DNA of 64,000 bases, taken from Diplocarpon mali. Its lineage: Eukaryota; Ascomycota; Leotiomycetes; Helotiales; Drepanopezizaceae. Below, in pieces: positions 35,801 through 48,049 of this stretch (positions are counted from its first letter, which is position 1; every line of letters starts with the position of its first letter). Made by a program: the position numbers and the translations under genes. The notes beneath the pieces are model-generated. The model did no database searches. It was not told the DNA's origin and saw only the letters and a list, made by a program, of their open reading frames with translations. The stretch spans positions 617 through 64,616 of the forward strand of contig JAENRP010000209.1 in assembly GCA_024741835.1 (NCBI GenBank), given 5' to 3'.

Positions 35801-35948
35801 CCGTGGCGTTGGCTTCGTGTGCTTGGTCTGCCGCGTCTCGGACGATGGGGGATGTGAAGTAGGCATGGGAGATCAGCGCGAGGAGGGCCAGCGGGATGAA
35901 GGTCAGACCACCGAGTACGTAAACGACGAGGAAGCTCAGCAGGCCCAT
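32846..35948 (-). CDS. PH and SMP domain lipid-transfer protein (Nvj2/TEX2-like)
   Basis: Predicted ER membrane-contact-site protein that moves lipids between membranes; yeast Nvj2 and animal TEX2 share this layout. Exons on the minus strand: 35948-35476, 35419-33268 and 33115-32846; 964 aa. Order of domains: N-terminal hydrophobic anchor (residues about 3-30, LLSFLVVYVLGGLTFIPLAL); PH-like region across the first intron (NVFYVVLR, then HGHLMLFDDDEQLEVRHVV); SMP lipid-binding domain at about 275-500 (RWVNAVMGRIFLALYKTPEM, AAPVITNPRLKDLTVDGELV, RIKPPPSNRLWMTFQTMPKI); then a long disordered Ser/Pro-rich tail with poly-proline motifs. The last exon (90 codons) replaces an intron read-through near 33,160-33,267. 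Family call is confident; the exact orthologue name is not. Confidence 0.85.
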
Positions 35949-36261
35949 GCTGGCCTCAGCAGTGGATCAGGGAATGCGACGGCCACGGGACGCAGCCGTT
36001 GGACACATGAATGGGTGAGGCGCGCGACGGAGAAGAGCTGGAGAAGAGCGAGAGAGCGCAGGGCCCGAGACGAAGGGAGGCAGGGAGAGAAGGGGACAGC
36101 CAGGAGGCATGAGTGGGGAGGTGAGGGGAGGTCGATACCGAATTTCGAGAGATCAGCTTTGAGGTCGGAGGAGTTGAGTTCGGATTGCGATTCTCCAGAG
36201 CGCCGCTTCAACTGCCAGGATCGCGGGCCGGGGCATCTGGCGTGGGGCGTGGGGCGTGGGG

Positions 36262-37249
36262 AGTGGCACTCGACAATCTATATTGCAAGTAGCACTTGAT
36301 ATTCTATATCGCGAGCGGCATTTAATATTTTATATTATAAGTAGCACTTGACATTTAACATCGCAAGTAGCATATGATATTCTAGATCGCAAGCGGCACT
36401 TGACATTTAATATCGCAAGCGGTATTTAATATTATATATTGCGATATTCTATATTGCAAGTAGCATTTGATATTCTTTACTATAAATAACATTTGATATT
36501 CAATATCGCTAGTATTTAATATTCTATATCGCAAGCGGTATTTAATATTTAATATTTTATTACAATATTCTATTTTATAAGTAGCGTTTTATATTTTATA
36601 CTATGAGTAGCATTTAATATTTAATATCGCAAGTAGCATTTGATATTCTTCATTATAAATAACACTTAGTATTCAATATCGCTAGTATCTAATATTCTAT
36701 ATCGCAAGCGGTATTTAATATTTTATATTACAATATTTGTTGCAGGAACGCATGTCACAGTGTGTCATATGATATATCACATGACTTAGTTGCCATGCCA
36801 AGAAGGCACTTACCTTAAATAGCCCTTAGTTAGAGAGCTCTCTCTTAGACCTTAAGACAACCAATATCGTCGTTTGCACTTCATACTTTCTCGTGCCCTC
36901 TTCTAGTTTACTATTACGTTTACTATCAGAGAACCTCCTCACAACAATATTCTATATTATAAGTAGGATTTTATATTTTATATTATAAGTAGCATTTGAT
37001 ATTCTATATCACCAGCGGCACTTGGTATTTTACATTGCTATATTCTATATTCTATATTGCAAGTAGCATTTAATATTTAATATTGCAAGCAGCACTTAAT
37101 ATTATATATCGCAAGCGGTACTTAATGTATAATATCGCAAGTGGCATTTACCATTTTATATTACAATATTCGGTATTATAAGTAGTACTCGATATTCTAT
37201 ATCACAAGTAGCACTTGATATCCCATATCGCGAGCGGCACTCGACATTC
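36262..37249. repeat. 26-bp AT-rich minisatellite
   Basis: Tandem copies of a 26-bp unit, approximate consensus YTATATYGCAAGYRGCAYTTR followed by ATATT. Six successive units from 36,278 are each exactly 26 bp. Units differ mainly by C/T and G/A transitions. Some are shortened by deletion, for example around 36,440-36,450 and 36,500. The outermost partial units keep GCGGCACTCGACA while inner units are AT-shifted. The array is split by a 209-bp insertion at 36738-36946. Confidence 0.85.
36738..36946. mobile_element. Solo LTR (retrotransposon remnant) with 5-bp target duplication
   Basis: A 209-bp non-repetitive block inside the 26-bp minisatellite. It begins TGTTG and ends CAACA, a perfect 5-bp terminal inverted repeat of the TG..CA type seen in LTRs, and is flanked by ATATT on both sides (36733-36737 and 36947-36951). 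Removing the block and one ATATT restores a normal repeat junction (ACAATATTCTATATTATAAG), as occurs uninterrupted near 36,570. Internal features fit an LTR: 'ttaaatag' TATA-like sequence near 36,815 and a pyrimidine-rich 3' part. No internal retroelement genes are present, so recombination between two LTRs is the likely origin. Copia or Gypsy class cannot be decided. Confidence 0.75.
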
Positions 37250-37633
37250 AACCCTCTCTCGGCCGGGAGGAAATGTCAGCTACGTGTGCGTTTGTATACA
37301 CGGCCCTCGTCGGCGCTGGAGATGACCTTCATCCGGAGCTCCACGACATCTGCCGGGGGCGATCGTGCGCCGTTCTCCAGCATCAATTACTCCGGGTGAA
37401 AGTCCCCCCCGCCCCCCCGACGCATGTTTTCCTCCACGTCCAACCCGACAAGCGCTATTCGTGCAAGTCCACGAGTTCCCCAGTCCACCAGCGCCTCGTT
37501 TCCAAGACGTCGTCTCGTCCCTCGCGCAATCAATGCCATGCCATTCCATCGCCCAATCCATGGGCGCGAGAACCCAGCCCGTCCTCCCACGCTGATCCTC
37601 AGGGAAAGCCATCGCTCTCGCAGCATCTGCATC

Positions 37634-40600
37634 TTACCAGTCCAGGTCCGCCATATCTATCATCGACCCGGCCAGTGTCCGCATCACGGGCTCCACGACA
37701 GACCGTTCGGTCTTCAGCCTCGCGGTGTGCTTGGTCCTCGTGTAGAAGACGGGGCAGTCTTTGCTCTCGCATCGAACCTCGTCCAGCGGAGATATGCCTG
37801 AGCAGCCTTGGCATATCCGGTGAAGATCCGCCAATGTCCTCTCTACACGGCTGAGTCGGTTTCGGAGAGCCAGCAGAGATGTCGGCTTCTCTGATAGACA
37901 CCTCGGACAGATCGAGTCTGCCGACTCGAGCTTCTCCCTGCAAACAAGGCACGCGGACGACTTCATGTAAGACTCGAGGGTCTTCTTGTTGATCGCCAGC
38001 TCTTTCGACAGGCCTTGAAGCTGTAGGGTGGCATCGACTCGACGGATTCGCTGGACTTTGGGCATCTCGTCGTACCACTGCCGGACGTTGGCGCCGACCA
38101 GGTTGAAAATTCGCTCCAGCGGAGGTATGAGGTTCTTCGAGATGTAATACTCTGCGTCAAGCTCGCGGTGTTCGTTCTCGAGCAATTCCTCTGGTGCGAC
38201 GCATCGATCAGTGAGTCGAGCTCCTGGCGCTCCGGTGACGACAACGTAAGGTACCCGCTCGCCATACTGAGGCTCGGCTCGAGCATCTTCCAGCATACGC
38301 TTCGTGCTAATCAGCGCCCCAGGTGGCGGTGGACCTTTCTCGCTGTAGGTCCCTAGTTTGACTTCTCTGGCAAAGCAGAAATCTTGGACCGAGACTGCGC
38401 CTCTCATAATCTTCTCGCATTCTTGCTGAAAGTAGCTCTTAACTTGGCTCAGGTCAGACGTGCGGAATAGAATCTTGAGCGCCCTCTCTTCAATCTTCTG
38501 TTCCGCGGGAGTCCCGTCCCGTCGAACAGTTTCGATGCCCTTCGCATCAAAGTCTGGTGCGGCCTGGTTCCTGTTTTCGTATTTGAACCCAACGTAGCGC
38601 TTCTTGGCAAGCAAAACACATGGCAGATAGACCTTCTCGAACTTGAGTTTGACAGGTCGTGGATTCATGTCCGTAACGGTCTTCGCAATCTCCTCGCCGA
38701 TATCGAATGCTTGGTCCTTGGTTCGACCTTTCAGGTAGACAAAAATACTGTCTGTATCTCCGTATACAACTTCTGCTCCCCACCGTTCGACCGAATGTAT
38801 CAGGGCGATGGCTTTCTCGAGTGTCTCGCGACCGGTCTGCACGATACTGTCCGCGATTTCAGAACATGGCATTCGGCCCGAGAAAGAAGCTGAGGTGTAC
38901 CCGTAGGTAACGTTTGCTATCAGCTTCAGGGCCAGTTGTCTATTGTTTAGCAAGCGCTGGAGGGCCTTATCATCCTTGTCGACTTTCATTCCACTCTTCA
39001 CCATCACCCGAGTCTCGAGAATTTCTCCCAACATCTTGGCGAGAAGTGATTTCCGGATCTCTGGCTTCGCGTACATGATGCCGTTGGGGGCGATGTTGAT
39101 GTGATCCTCCAACAACTCCAGTAGTCTTTGTTGTCGTTGGTACTCGGCGAAACCCATTTTATTCGTGCCACGCCAGTTGACAATCCTTCCAAGGAACGTA
39201 GAATAGCAGTAGTTGTATGCAATCATGACACTAGGGTAAAGACTCTGGAAATCCAGAACCAGTAATGGGCTGTTGTAAAAGGCGCTTTGAGGTTCCATGA
39301 CCAGAGGCAAACATTCCAAAGCATTCTGGCCCCCGACTTGTTTCCTGCTCGGCGAGACAAGCATAAAGTTCTCTGGTTTGGCAATACGAAACATGAGAGA
39401 CTCGACCTTGAATTGGGAGCCGCGGGAGAAGACAGAGAAGAAGTCAACCCCCAAGAGACGTGCTTGCTCACTCGTCCGCGGGATAAGCTCATTTTGCTCG
39501 AGCAGCTCCAAGTCAAGCTGGACTCGAGTTACGTAGTGATTGATGGTCTTTGCTAGGTCTCTCGTTTTGCCATTTGTATACCATCTTGTCAGGTCGGCCC
39601 AGGTGAAGTGAGGGATCCGTCGGTGCAAGAGGTGGAAAGTTACGTTTTCTATACTATACTGGAGGAGATTCAACTCGCTTCGCATAGCTCGCCAAATGTT
39701 GATCATGTGTCTGCCGGTCACACGGATTGTTGATGTATTGTTGAATCCCCATTTGTCACTGTCTTTGCCAAACCTCCCATGCGATTGGGCTTTCATGCGA
39801 GAGAACTCGTCGCAAAGGTTGTAGTCGTATTTGAGACGTGCTCGCTCAATCAAGTATCCCCAAGAGCCACCATGCACCTCGTAGCCAGTAAGGATATCCG
39901 GGTCGTAGTTGCGCACAATCTCAACCATACGAACCAGGAGCTCCAGCTCTGTAGACTCTTCTTGAATATCTATGGAGACCTGCCGGGCAATCTTTTGGGC
40001 CATGATACCGTCCTCCGAAAGAACCACCGCTCCTAGATGTGTCCCGTCGACTGATCCGTTGCTAACAAGGTCCTCCTCGGAGGATTGGAGACACCAAAAC
40101 AGACACTGGACCTCATCCTCCTCAGGATTCGGCACCAAGCTTCCTCTGGTATTGATGTGGACCTCTAGACTCATCGTACTCATGTACTGGGCTTCGTGCT
40201 TGACGCTAGTGGTCTTTTGATCTTGGGTGTACTTGAAGCCGTACTTATTCTTCTGAGTGGGGCCGTCGACCTGTGACAGCCTAGCATGTGTCAGGAGATT
40301 GGTGGTAGCTCGATGCTCAGAATTCATCACTGTCGTTTCTGACTGCTGAAGAGCATCCACTCGACACCATTCAATGACTTCGGAGTAAGCTGGAGGAGGA
40401 TTCGCTATGACCCAGCTGCGCAAGCCACAGTTCTGTCGCTGGCGTTGGTAGTTCATCTCTTCCTTCACTTTGTCAGGTAATGCGCTTACTTTCTCCCCAA
40501 CAATCGCATCCGGTGTACCACAAGGGTCAAAGTCTGGAAGGAAGGGGACGGTCAAGCTCTGCAGTCGGAACTCCCTTCCAGCCCATTCCCTGACACGGTC

Positions 40601-42921
40601 CGGAACATCAAGCTCGTTGCTGTAGAAAGCATCCTGATAAATGACCGGTGGGAGATCGAATGCCTGGAAAGTGGAAGTTACATAAGATACTGAGGGGGGG
40701 AGCGTGTTCAAGACTAGGCTTCGCGCTTCTGCAGGCATTCCATACTTAGTGATCATGCTCCCCAAGATAGCTGCCGCAGGAGCGGATTCTTGACCTATAT
40801 CGTCCTGGACCAAAGACTCTTTTGAGGCTTGCTCTGACACCACCAAATCGCCATTGGACAGAGATGGATCGTTTGGAACGTGCTTCTCTTTGCCGGACTG
40901 GGAAATTTCTGAAGCACTTTTTTGACTTAATCTTGATATAGTGATCGGGTTATTCGGGTCTTTAACGACAGGGAAATTGAGATAGAGTGACTGAGAGCCG
41001 TCGGTAGCCTTGCTGTGTTCCTGCGGTAGCTTTAGGATACCTGACGACTTTGTGCCGCGGGGGCCTGAGCCAGCAGTCGATCGCTCCAGGTCCGTTTGAC
41101 TAGACAGGTTTTGATCTTCTGATGACCCCGGGAACGTAGCTTCTAATTGGTTTCTGGGAGATGGCTTCGAGCTCAAGCCATGAAGGGCAGCCAATCCTGA
41201 TGATGGGTCGAAGCTGTTGTTGTATCCCAGATGGTTCTTGGAGAGGATTTTCTGGCGTTTCCGATGATTTTCTTGTAAAGTTTCGAGGTCTCCGTGAGGT
41301 TCTGGTCGTTTGTGACTTTCAGCAGATTGACCCAGTGGAGGCTGGCTTCTGCTCTGTTTGGCCGCTGGGGCGCCGAAATGGGAATCAATGCCTCCCGTAT
41401 GCGAGTCTGATGAGCTTGTTGGATCCTCCACAATGATTAGATCGACAGGTTCAAGGAATTCGTCACCGTAAATATAGCCGCCAGCTCGAGACTCCTCCTC
41501 AGTCTGGTGCTTAGGCAGCTTAGTTTTGCTCAACTCGAGGTCTTTTTCTCCAGCCATGTCTCCTATCTTCCGCTGTGAAAGTTCCATCTCTCGCATCACC
41601 TCTTCGTCAGAATCGTAGGGAAAGTCTTGGTCGTCTTCTGTCATGAAGTTCCTGATCCTTCCCTCGTCAATATCTCTCCCATTTTCATCAATAGTATGAG
41701 TGAAAACATCATCGTTGGTCCCGTATTCCAGTCCTAGAGCTGGACGAAGATTCTCCGGATAGAGGTCTTCGACTGCCTCTAGGCTCGTCTTCACTGAGGA
41801 TTCAAAAGGTGCAGGTCTCACAAACGATGCAAATGAGACCTTGGCACCGTCACTATTGTTCCTCTCGTCATCTATGATAGACGTAACCTTGTCTCGATAT
41901 TCCTGCTCGTGGATCCAGCCACCCGGCTGTGAATTCCGAGGATTTGCTGACATGGATATCATGACTTCCGCTGGAAAGGGGCTGGATCCTGGAGCTGGAT
42001 TCGTCATCCGCGATTTACGGCGTCGAGTCTCGTCTTTCCATAGGCCAGCCATGCTGTGAACTAACTTTTCATCCGGAGCAAATGGGTTAAGACGCTCAAT
42101 GAAATCATGGTGGAGGGAGCGCGGCTTAACGTCGTGTCTGTTCAGAATATCCTGTACGCGAATATCGACTTCCAAAGAGCAATGACTGACTCTTGGGAGT
42201 ACAGACTCATCAGTCACCAGATTGGACGGAATTGACCGATCATGCCACAGATGAGACAGGTTATTTATCTCTTCGAATTCCGGTACCGGTCCTCGAAATG
42301 TGACTCTCTTGCAGTTGATATATCCGCATCCATACAAGTTGTAGTCTGCCATCCACTGAAGCAAAAATTGAAGATGAGCTTCGTAGGGTTGGAATACCTT
42401 TTTCATGATGATCCCTTGACGCAAGAGGTCGCCAAGACGAGTCATAACCATAGGGTTCAACATGTATACTTTGAGGTAGAAACGGTAGCCCACATGGAAG
42501 CCATAGAATGGAATACCCTTAACAAGGGTAATGCGTGCAACGAATTTGGAATTCCCCTCGGACACATTTCGTCGGTAGCTTACCGCAAGAGCATAATCAA
42601 TGGAGAGATGAAGACGATGTATATACGCGCCGACTTCGACCCATTAGTTTCGCAGTCATGCGTGTTATTTCGGATTAGGTACTTGCCATCATCTTCGATA
42701 AGGCTCCCAGAGTACTCTACATAGAGATATGGAAATGCGCCGTGAATATGAGCACATACTTTCTGGCCTGTCTCGGTAGCCCCAAATACTCTGATGATCG
42801 GAACTTTTGGCTCACTTGAAATCTGAGAGGGCTTGATGTTGTTTCGAAGGAGAGGGTCGAACTTCGAGGGCGTCGACTGGTAATGATCAATGCAATTCAG
42901 TCGGACACGAAACAGGTCCAT
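37634..42921 (-). CDS. REV3: DNA polymerase zeta catalytic subunit
   Basis: Family B polymerase for translesion synthesis, the main source of damage-induced mutation; partner of Rev7 and the Pol31/Pol32 subunits in the nucleus. Exons on the minus strand: 42921-42687 and 42633-37634; 1,744 aa. The N terminus begins MDLFRVRLNCIDHYQSTP. The exonuclease-like region has DPDILTGYEVHGGSWGYLIE. Polymerase motifs: VLDFQSLYPSVMIAYNYCYS near residue 1,206, NRQLALKLIANVTYGYTSAS near 1,310, and YGDTDSIFV near 1,371 with both catalytic aspartates. The C-terminal domain has two Cys clusters, CLVC..CPRC (about 1,645) and CQGC..C..C (about 1,690), the second being the iron-sulphur site of B-family polymerases. 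The single intron is 53 nt with a GC donor (ATG|GCAAGT); no GT donor gives the correct frame. Intact and full length. Confidence 0.93.
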
Positions 42922-43153
42922 AATGAAGAAACGAACAGTCAGGCGGCCTCAAAATACTATCAAAGATGGTTGACATTGTCCAAAAGCATGAGAAGCACGT
43001 TAGTCCAAGTCGTATATGATGATCGAGGGCGTGTTGTTGTTCTTGTCAAGAATGACGCGTGCTACTTCACGCGGTCACGGGACGAGAATATTGAGGTCTA
43101 GCCTGGTTACGAACTCCCAAATAACCATCTTCCATTCGAAATGCCATGACAAC
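42922..43153. promoter_or_regulatory. Shared REV3/SLU7 divergent promoter
   Basis: 232 bp separates the start codons of REV3 (-) and SLU7 (+). No defined binding site is claimed. Confidence 0.5.
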
Positions 43154-44569
43154 ATGCCTCCCGCTGGCGCACAACCTAGGAAGCCGGATCCTCCTTCCGC
43201 GGCGAACAAAGAGGCGAACGAATACATCCCATCCTTCATCTCAAAAAAGCCATTCTACATCGGCGAGGATGACCAGAACGATTACCTCGAGCATCAGCGT
43301 CTACAGAGAGCCCAGGAAGAGCAATCGAAATGGTATGACCGGGGAAAGAAGATTGGGCCTGCGGCGACAAAATTTCGCAAAGGCGCATGCGAAAATTGTG
43401 GTGCCATGACGCACAAGACCAAAGAATGCTTGAGCAGACCCAGAGCAAAAGGCGCAAAATGGACGGGGAAGGATATCCAGGCAGACGAAATCATCCAAGA
43501 CGTCAAGATGGGTTGGGACGCCAAAAGGGATAGATGGAATGGGTATGATGCGAAGGAGTACAAAGCTGTCACGGATGAGTACGCCGAGCTGGAAGAGCTC
43601 AAGAATGCGCAAGTGAAGAAAAAAGAGGAAGAAGATGATGACGACGACGGCGCCAAATACGCAGAGGAATCGGACATGGGTCGTCAGCAAAAGACATCGA
43701 CGAAACAACTTCGAATTCGAGAGGACACAGCCAAGTACCTGCTCAATCTGGATCTAGACTCGGCAAAGTACGACCCCAAGACAAGATCCATGGTTGATAG
43801 CGGAGCAACTGCAGACACCGCTGCTGCCCTGGTTGCTGAGGAAGGATTTATGAGAGCTTCAGGAGATGCTGCCGAGTTTGAAAAGGCGCAAAAGTATGCC
43901 TGGGAGTCTCAGGAGAAGGCAGGGGACACGAAGCAACATTTACAAGCAAATCCTACGTCGGGGGAATACTTCCGGCGAAAAGAGAGAGAGGAGGCAGAGA
44001 ATAAACGTCAAGCGCACAAGAAGATGTTGCTCGAGAAGTATGGCGGCGAAGTGAACTCGAATGCCTCGAAGCTTCGAGACGCTGCAGTAATGGAGTCCGA
44101 GCGGTACGTTGAGTATGATGATACCGGCGGTATCAAGGGAGCTCCCAAGGCATCCTCCAAGTCCAAGTACCGAGAAGATGTCCTGGTCAACAACCACACG
44201 TCAGTATGGGGGAGTTGGTGGTCTAACTTCCGGTGGGGCTATTCCTGTTGCCATTCCATGATTAAAAACAGCTTCTGTACTGGCGAAGAAGGAAAGAAGG
44301 CTTTTGAAGAGGCCGACATTCTCCGAACTGGAGGTGCTTTTGATGCAAGAACACCAGAGCCCGCCAAGGAGATCGAATGGCAAGCCGAGGGGACAATCGA
44401 GGAGAAGCTCAAAGACGAGGGTACCAGTACGCTGCTTGCAAAGAAGAGGACAGCAGATGATATGAAGGGAGGTGTCTCCGAGGAAGATTTGGAGAACTAC
44501 AGGAGGAAGAGAACAGCTGCCAATGATCCCATGGCTGCGTTCTTGGGCAAGGATGATTTGTTACCGTAG
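43154..44569 (+). CDS. SLU7: Pre-mRNA-splicing factor Slu7
   Basis: Second-step splicing factor that helps select the 3' splice site in the spliceosome. Single exon, 471 aa. The start is [20 protein letters not shown]; the frame is open upstream to 43016, but this ATG matches the family N terminus. Zinc knuckle [14 protein letters not shown] (CX2CX4HX4C) at residues about 79-92, preceded by [18 protein letters not shown]. The middle is charged (acidic run [12 protein letters not shown]). The conserved C-terminal block contains [20 protein letters not shown] and [20 protein letters not shown]. Length is a little below many orthologues but the sequence is complete. Divergent neighbour of REV3. 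Confidence 0.92.
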   Translation: MPPAGAQPRKPDPPSAANKEANEYIPSFISKKPFYIGEDDQNDYLEHQRLQRAQEEQSKWYDRGKKIGPAATKFRKGACENCGAMTHKTKECLSRPRAKGAKWTGKDIQADEIIQDVKMGWDAKRDRWNGYDAKEYKAVTDEYAELEELKNAQVKKKEEEDDDDDGAKYAEESDMGRQQKTSTKQLRIREDTAKYLLNLDLDSAKYDPKTRSMVDSGATADTAAALVAEEGFMRASGDAAEFEKAQKYAWESQEKAGDTKQHLQANPTSGEYFRRKEREEAENKRQAHKKMLLEKYGGEVNSNASKLRDAAVMESERYVEYDDTGGIKGAPKASSKSKYREDVLVNNHTSVWGSWWSNFRWGYSCCHSMIKNSFCTGEEGKKAFEEADILRTGGAFDARTPEPAKEIEWQAEGTIEEKLKDEGTSTLLAKKRTADDMKGGVSEEDLENYRRKRTAANDPMAAFLGKDDLLP

Positions 44570-44826
44570 TTGTTGCCATAGATATTTACAAGTACAAAGC
44601 ATTAGCGGGAGTTGAGGGGTATTTGCAGTGGCATGGAGTCTGTCTCCCAATGAAGTTCGTTAAAAACACGGCACTGAACTATACTGCATGTTTTGATTTG
44701 AATGCTTAGAGTAGCTTTTGGTGCAGATGTTGGAAGCCTCGAGTCACAAACGCTCGATAACCAGCTACCCACACTATGCAGATCGAAGTACACCCCATAG
44801 CCATCCGAATATCAGATGTGGAGCAT
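44570..44826. other. Convergent 3' flank between SLU7 and RPS9
   Basis: 257 bp between two genes that end towards each other; no feature seen. Confidence 0.5.
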
Positions 44827-45616
44827 TTATTCCTCGTCATCATCCTCCCCGTCATCGCCACCATCCTTCCTCTCAGCCGCCTTAGCCTTCTTTCTGCGGA
44901 CACGGCCGGGACGTCCACCACCGAATGGCGAGCTAAGAGCGAAATCGATGTGCTTCTCAGAGTCGAGACGAACAACGAAAGATGGGACATTGACAATTTG
45001 CTTGCCAACACGGATGTGTCTCTGACGGATGAGAACACGGGCGTGGTGGATGGACTTGGCCAGACCGAGCTTGTATACGCAGGTTTGTAGACGACGCTCC
45101 AAGAAATCCTCAATCTTCAGGGCCAGCACGTAATCGAGCTTCATGCGGGATTCATCAAGAACACCAACACGGACGAGACGGCGAATCAGGGCATTTCCTT
45201 CAAAGAGTCGCTTTGGATCCTTCTCCTCGAGGGTGAGTAGTTGACTATGGCTATCAGTACGTGTACCGTCATGGACGCACATGGGAAGTCCGCACCGGGC
45301 AGCACGACGGATCTTGGAGAGAGTGAGCTGGACACGCCAAACCTCACGCTTGTTGCGGAGTCCATACTCTCCAACGAGCTTCAACTCGGAGTCCCTGGGA
45401 CAGAATCAGTGACATGTAGAGAGACGAGCTCTAATACAGTGGCCAACCTACAAACGAGCAGACTCGAAAGCTACGAACCAAGTTAGCAAAATTGGCAGGA
45501 AATGATCGATTCGGGCGCATCGCATAGAGCACATCAGGCAGATTTCGGGGACGGGAAACTCAGAGCTTACGTCTTCTTGGAACCTTGTAGGTCTTGGAGT
45601 ACGAAATGGGCGCCAT
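44827..45616 (-). CDS. RPS9: 40S ribosomal protein uS4 (S9)
   Basis: Small-subunit ribosomal protein that binds 18S rRNA early in assembly and helps decoding accuracy. Exons on the minus strand: 45616-45571, 45470-45452, 45394-45296 and 45244-44827; 193 aa. The joined protein begins [20 protein letters not shown], then [20 protein letters not shown] and [20 protein letters not shown]; the S4 RNA-binding domain is [20 protein letters not shown] with [17 protein letters not shown]; the tail is [20 protein letters not shown] and acidic. The second exon is only 19 nt. The third intron (51 nt, gtgcgg..catag) is a multiple of three and free of stops, so retention would insert 17 residues. Divergent from RPL21. 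Confidence 0.94.
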
Positions 45617-45856
45617 TGTCGCTATTCGTAGTTGTCGAAGTAGTTGGATGCTCTTCTTGTTCACTCCATCGGGATTTGCGAAAGCCTTGCTCAGTGTGTG
45701 CCAAGGCGGACGCTAAGCAAGCGGCCTCGTTTTCTCACGTGACCCACCAAGTGAGATGGTGCCGCCTTTTGAAAATTATTGGCGATAACCTCTGACGGGC
45801 TTCAATTTGCCGCCCACTTCCCTCGCCAACTGTTAAACCGACGAACAGAAGTCACG
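45617..45856. promoter_or_regulatory. Divergent ribosomal-protein promoter (RPS9/RPL21)
   Basis: 240 bp separate the starts of two ribosomal protein genes in opposite directions, suggesting a shared promoter. CTTCTT-type pyrimidine stretches occur on each sense strand; no specific factor site is claimed. Confidence 0.6.
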
Positions 45857-46509
45857 ATGGGTCACCCAGCAGGTCTCCGTGCCGGTACTAGATATGCCTT
45901 CTCCCGGGATTTCCGGTAATTTGAACGCGATGGCGCTGCATCGGGCAAATGCTGACTGTCTCTCAGGAAGAAGGGAATGATCAAGCTCTCGACCTACCTT
46001 AGACAATACAAGTGAGCCTCTGGTGGTCTGAGAAGGCATTCTTCGAATACTCATTTTTGCGCAGGGTTGGAGATATTGTTGATATCAAGGCAAATGGTGC
46101 CGTCCAGAAGGGTGTACGTCCTACCAAACAGCGGCCGCATCGAAGATCGACGGAGGGCATATGCTTACGGTTTAACTAGATGCCTCACAAGGTCTACCAT
46201 GGTAAGACTGGCGTGGTCTACAACATCACAAAGAGCGCAGTCGGTGTCATTATCTACAAGAAGGTCAAGCACCGTTACATCGAGAAGCGTGTCAACCTCC
46301 GTGTCGAGCATGTTTCCCTATCACGATCGAGAGAAGAGTTTGTTCGCCGGGTCAAGACCAACGCCGAGCTGAAGAAGAAGTCGAAGCTCGAGGGCACCCA
46401 TGTCCACCTGAAGAGACAACCTTTGATGCCACGCGAGGCGCGGACCATCACGATGAAGGACAACGTACCCGAGACCGTCGTTCCAATCGCATACGAAACC
46501 ACCATCTGA
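45857..46509 (+). CDS. RPL21: 60S ribosomal protein eL21
   Basis: Large-subunit ribosomal protein found in eukaryotes and archaea. Exons 45857-45915, 45967-46011, 46065-46113 and 46180-46509; 160 aa, the exact usual length. The joined N terminus is MGHPAGLRAGTRYAFSRDFR followed by KKGMIKLSTYLRQYKVGDIV; then MPHKVYHGKTGVVYNI, KVKHRYIEKRVNLRVEHV and the C terminus ETVVPIAYETTI. All three introns are 51-66 nt with consistent phases. High expression is expected from function. Paired head-to-head with RPS9. Confidence 0.95.
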
Positions 46510-48049
46510 GCTTTCGGATTGCGGGGTTTGCTACTTGGGTTTCTTTGGGGTTGGGACGAACATGAGCTCTGGGCAGAAGGGTTTAGCGTTGCATGACACA
46601 CGGACTTTGTGCATTGTCTCAGGGACAGAGAGCTGAATCCATCGCCACAATACACAAAATCGACCAATTCCAGTTGATCAAGCGTTGACTTGGTGCGAAT
46701 GGTACCTGATTTTGAATTTTCCTTCTCCCAGTACTCGGCACCGTATTTGTCAGGCTTAAGAAGAATCCGACTTCCCTTCTGGCCCTCCTAAGTTTTCCCA
46801 GATGAAATTACTCCATGTGGAATGGGCCTTGGACTTCTGTTTCAAGTCATGCGCATGAGGTTAGACACCCCGTGATAAAGCGAGATCTAGAGGTTACGCT
46901 AGACTAAACGGATGTTACCAAGCAAGCGGAAGTCCATTCTGCGACCATGCCGTTCTTGAGAGTAGGACGTAATACCTGCCGGTATCATGCCTTGAGTGCT
47001 TCTTTCTTTCTGGGTTATTTCGTATCAACGTCGAAGCAGCTCAATATGTCCAGCGCTTTTTCCCCTTTGATATGCTAATTTAGCTATGAGCTCTATAGAA
47101 TGAGCGGGAAACGCTTTAATCGTATTAAGTATGAGGGGGAACTAGTATCAAACCCCTTCAGTTTGGCATTTAGTCTCTTCTACATACAGGTGACCTGACT
47201 CCTTAAACAGGATTCTAGCCTGTCCCTTGGTCGACAGTTATTGTCTAGTTCTTAGGCGAGTATATTCTCGACAAGGTGCCCAAATAGACACTCGCCTTCG
47301 GTTCCCCCTCCCAGGACAGGCCTCCTTGCAATTGCGACTGTTCATTTGATTATCTGAAGCGTGTTGCTAGTTAGCGGCGGCTGTTGATCATGACCCTTGT
47401 TATCGGCTATAGCTTTCAAGAATCTTTGACGGAATCCTTGAAGCTGCAAGGCTCTGAAGATATCTCTCCTCTCGTCCTTTCCTTGCGTATTATAAAGCGC
47501 CTTGTTTTCCTTTGGATCGATCGAGCCCTTGATCCTCAAGTGCGCAATTAGGGCCGAGAGTAGAGGGGATTCACAAAAAGGTAATACAAGAGACTACTCT
47601 CCAGCTCTTGACCATGCTAGCTTTCTTCGATTCGCGGTGTGATATTCCGCAGGTGAAAAGATTCCATCTCGGCTCTGGACACTAGCCGGTTCGGAGACAG
47701 CGCGCGCGACGGCACTTGTCGCCCATGTGAACCTGGGGAGGATGTCGTCATCTGCCGCTCTGCTCTGCGGCGTTTCCCTCGGCCGACTCTTCTCGCGGTG
47801 CCGCTCCTCGCAGAGACTTCGGGCATGTACTCTTCTCCAGACCTGGGGTGGGTTTTGGTCGTGGTGTCCTGGACCCGTGCTTCTGTCCTGGCCGTCTACT
47901 TCGTGCCATGGGTAAATATTCAACAGTTCTAGGCCGTGCACTTGAGATACTTGGCAATGCTGCTTTTATTTCCTACCTTGGTATTTTATAGACGCTCTTC
48001 CAGCTTGAGTTACTACGCTATACCTCTTTGGTATGTCCCTGATTAGCTC

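Larger units (their letters stand above)
35949..37633. other. Intergenic region dominated by a minisatellite and a solo LTR
   Basis: Nearly 1.7 kb between the start of the PH/SMP gene and the stop of REV3. About 1 kb is the AT-rich 26-bp minisatellite with the inserted LTR; both margins are GC-rich. No gene is supported in it. Confidence 0.6.
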
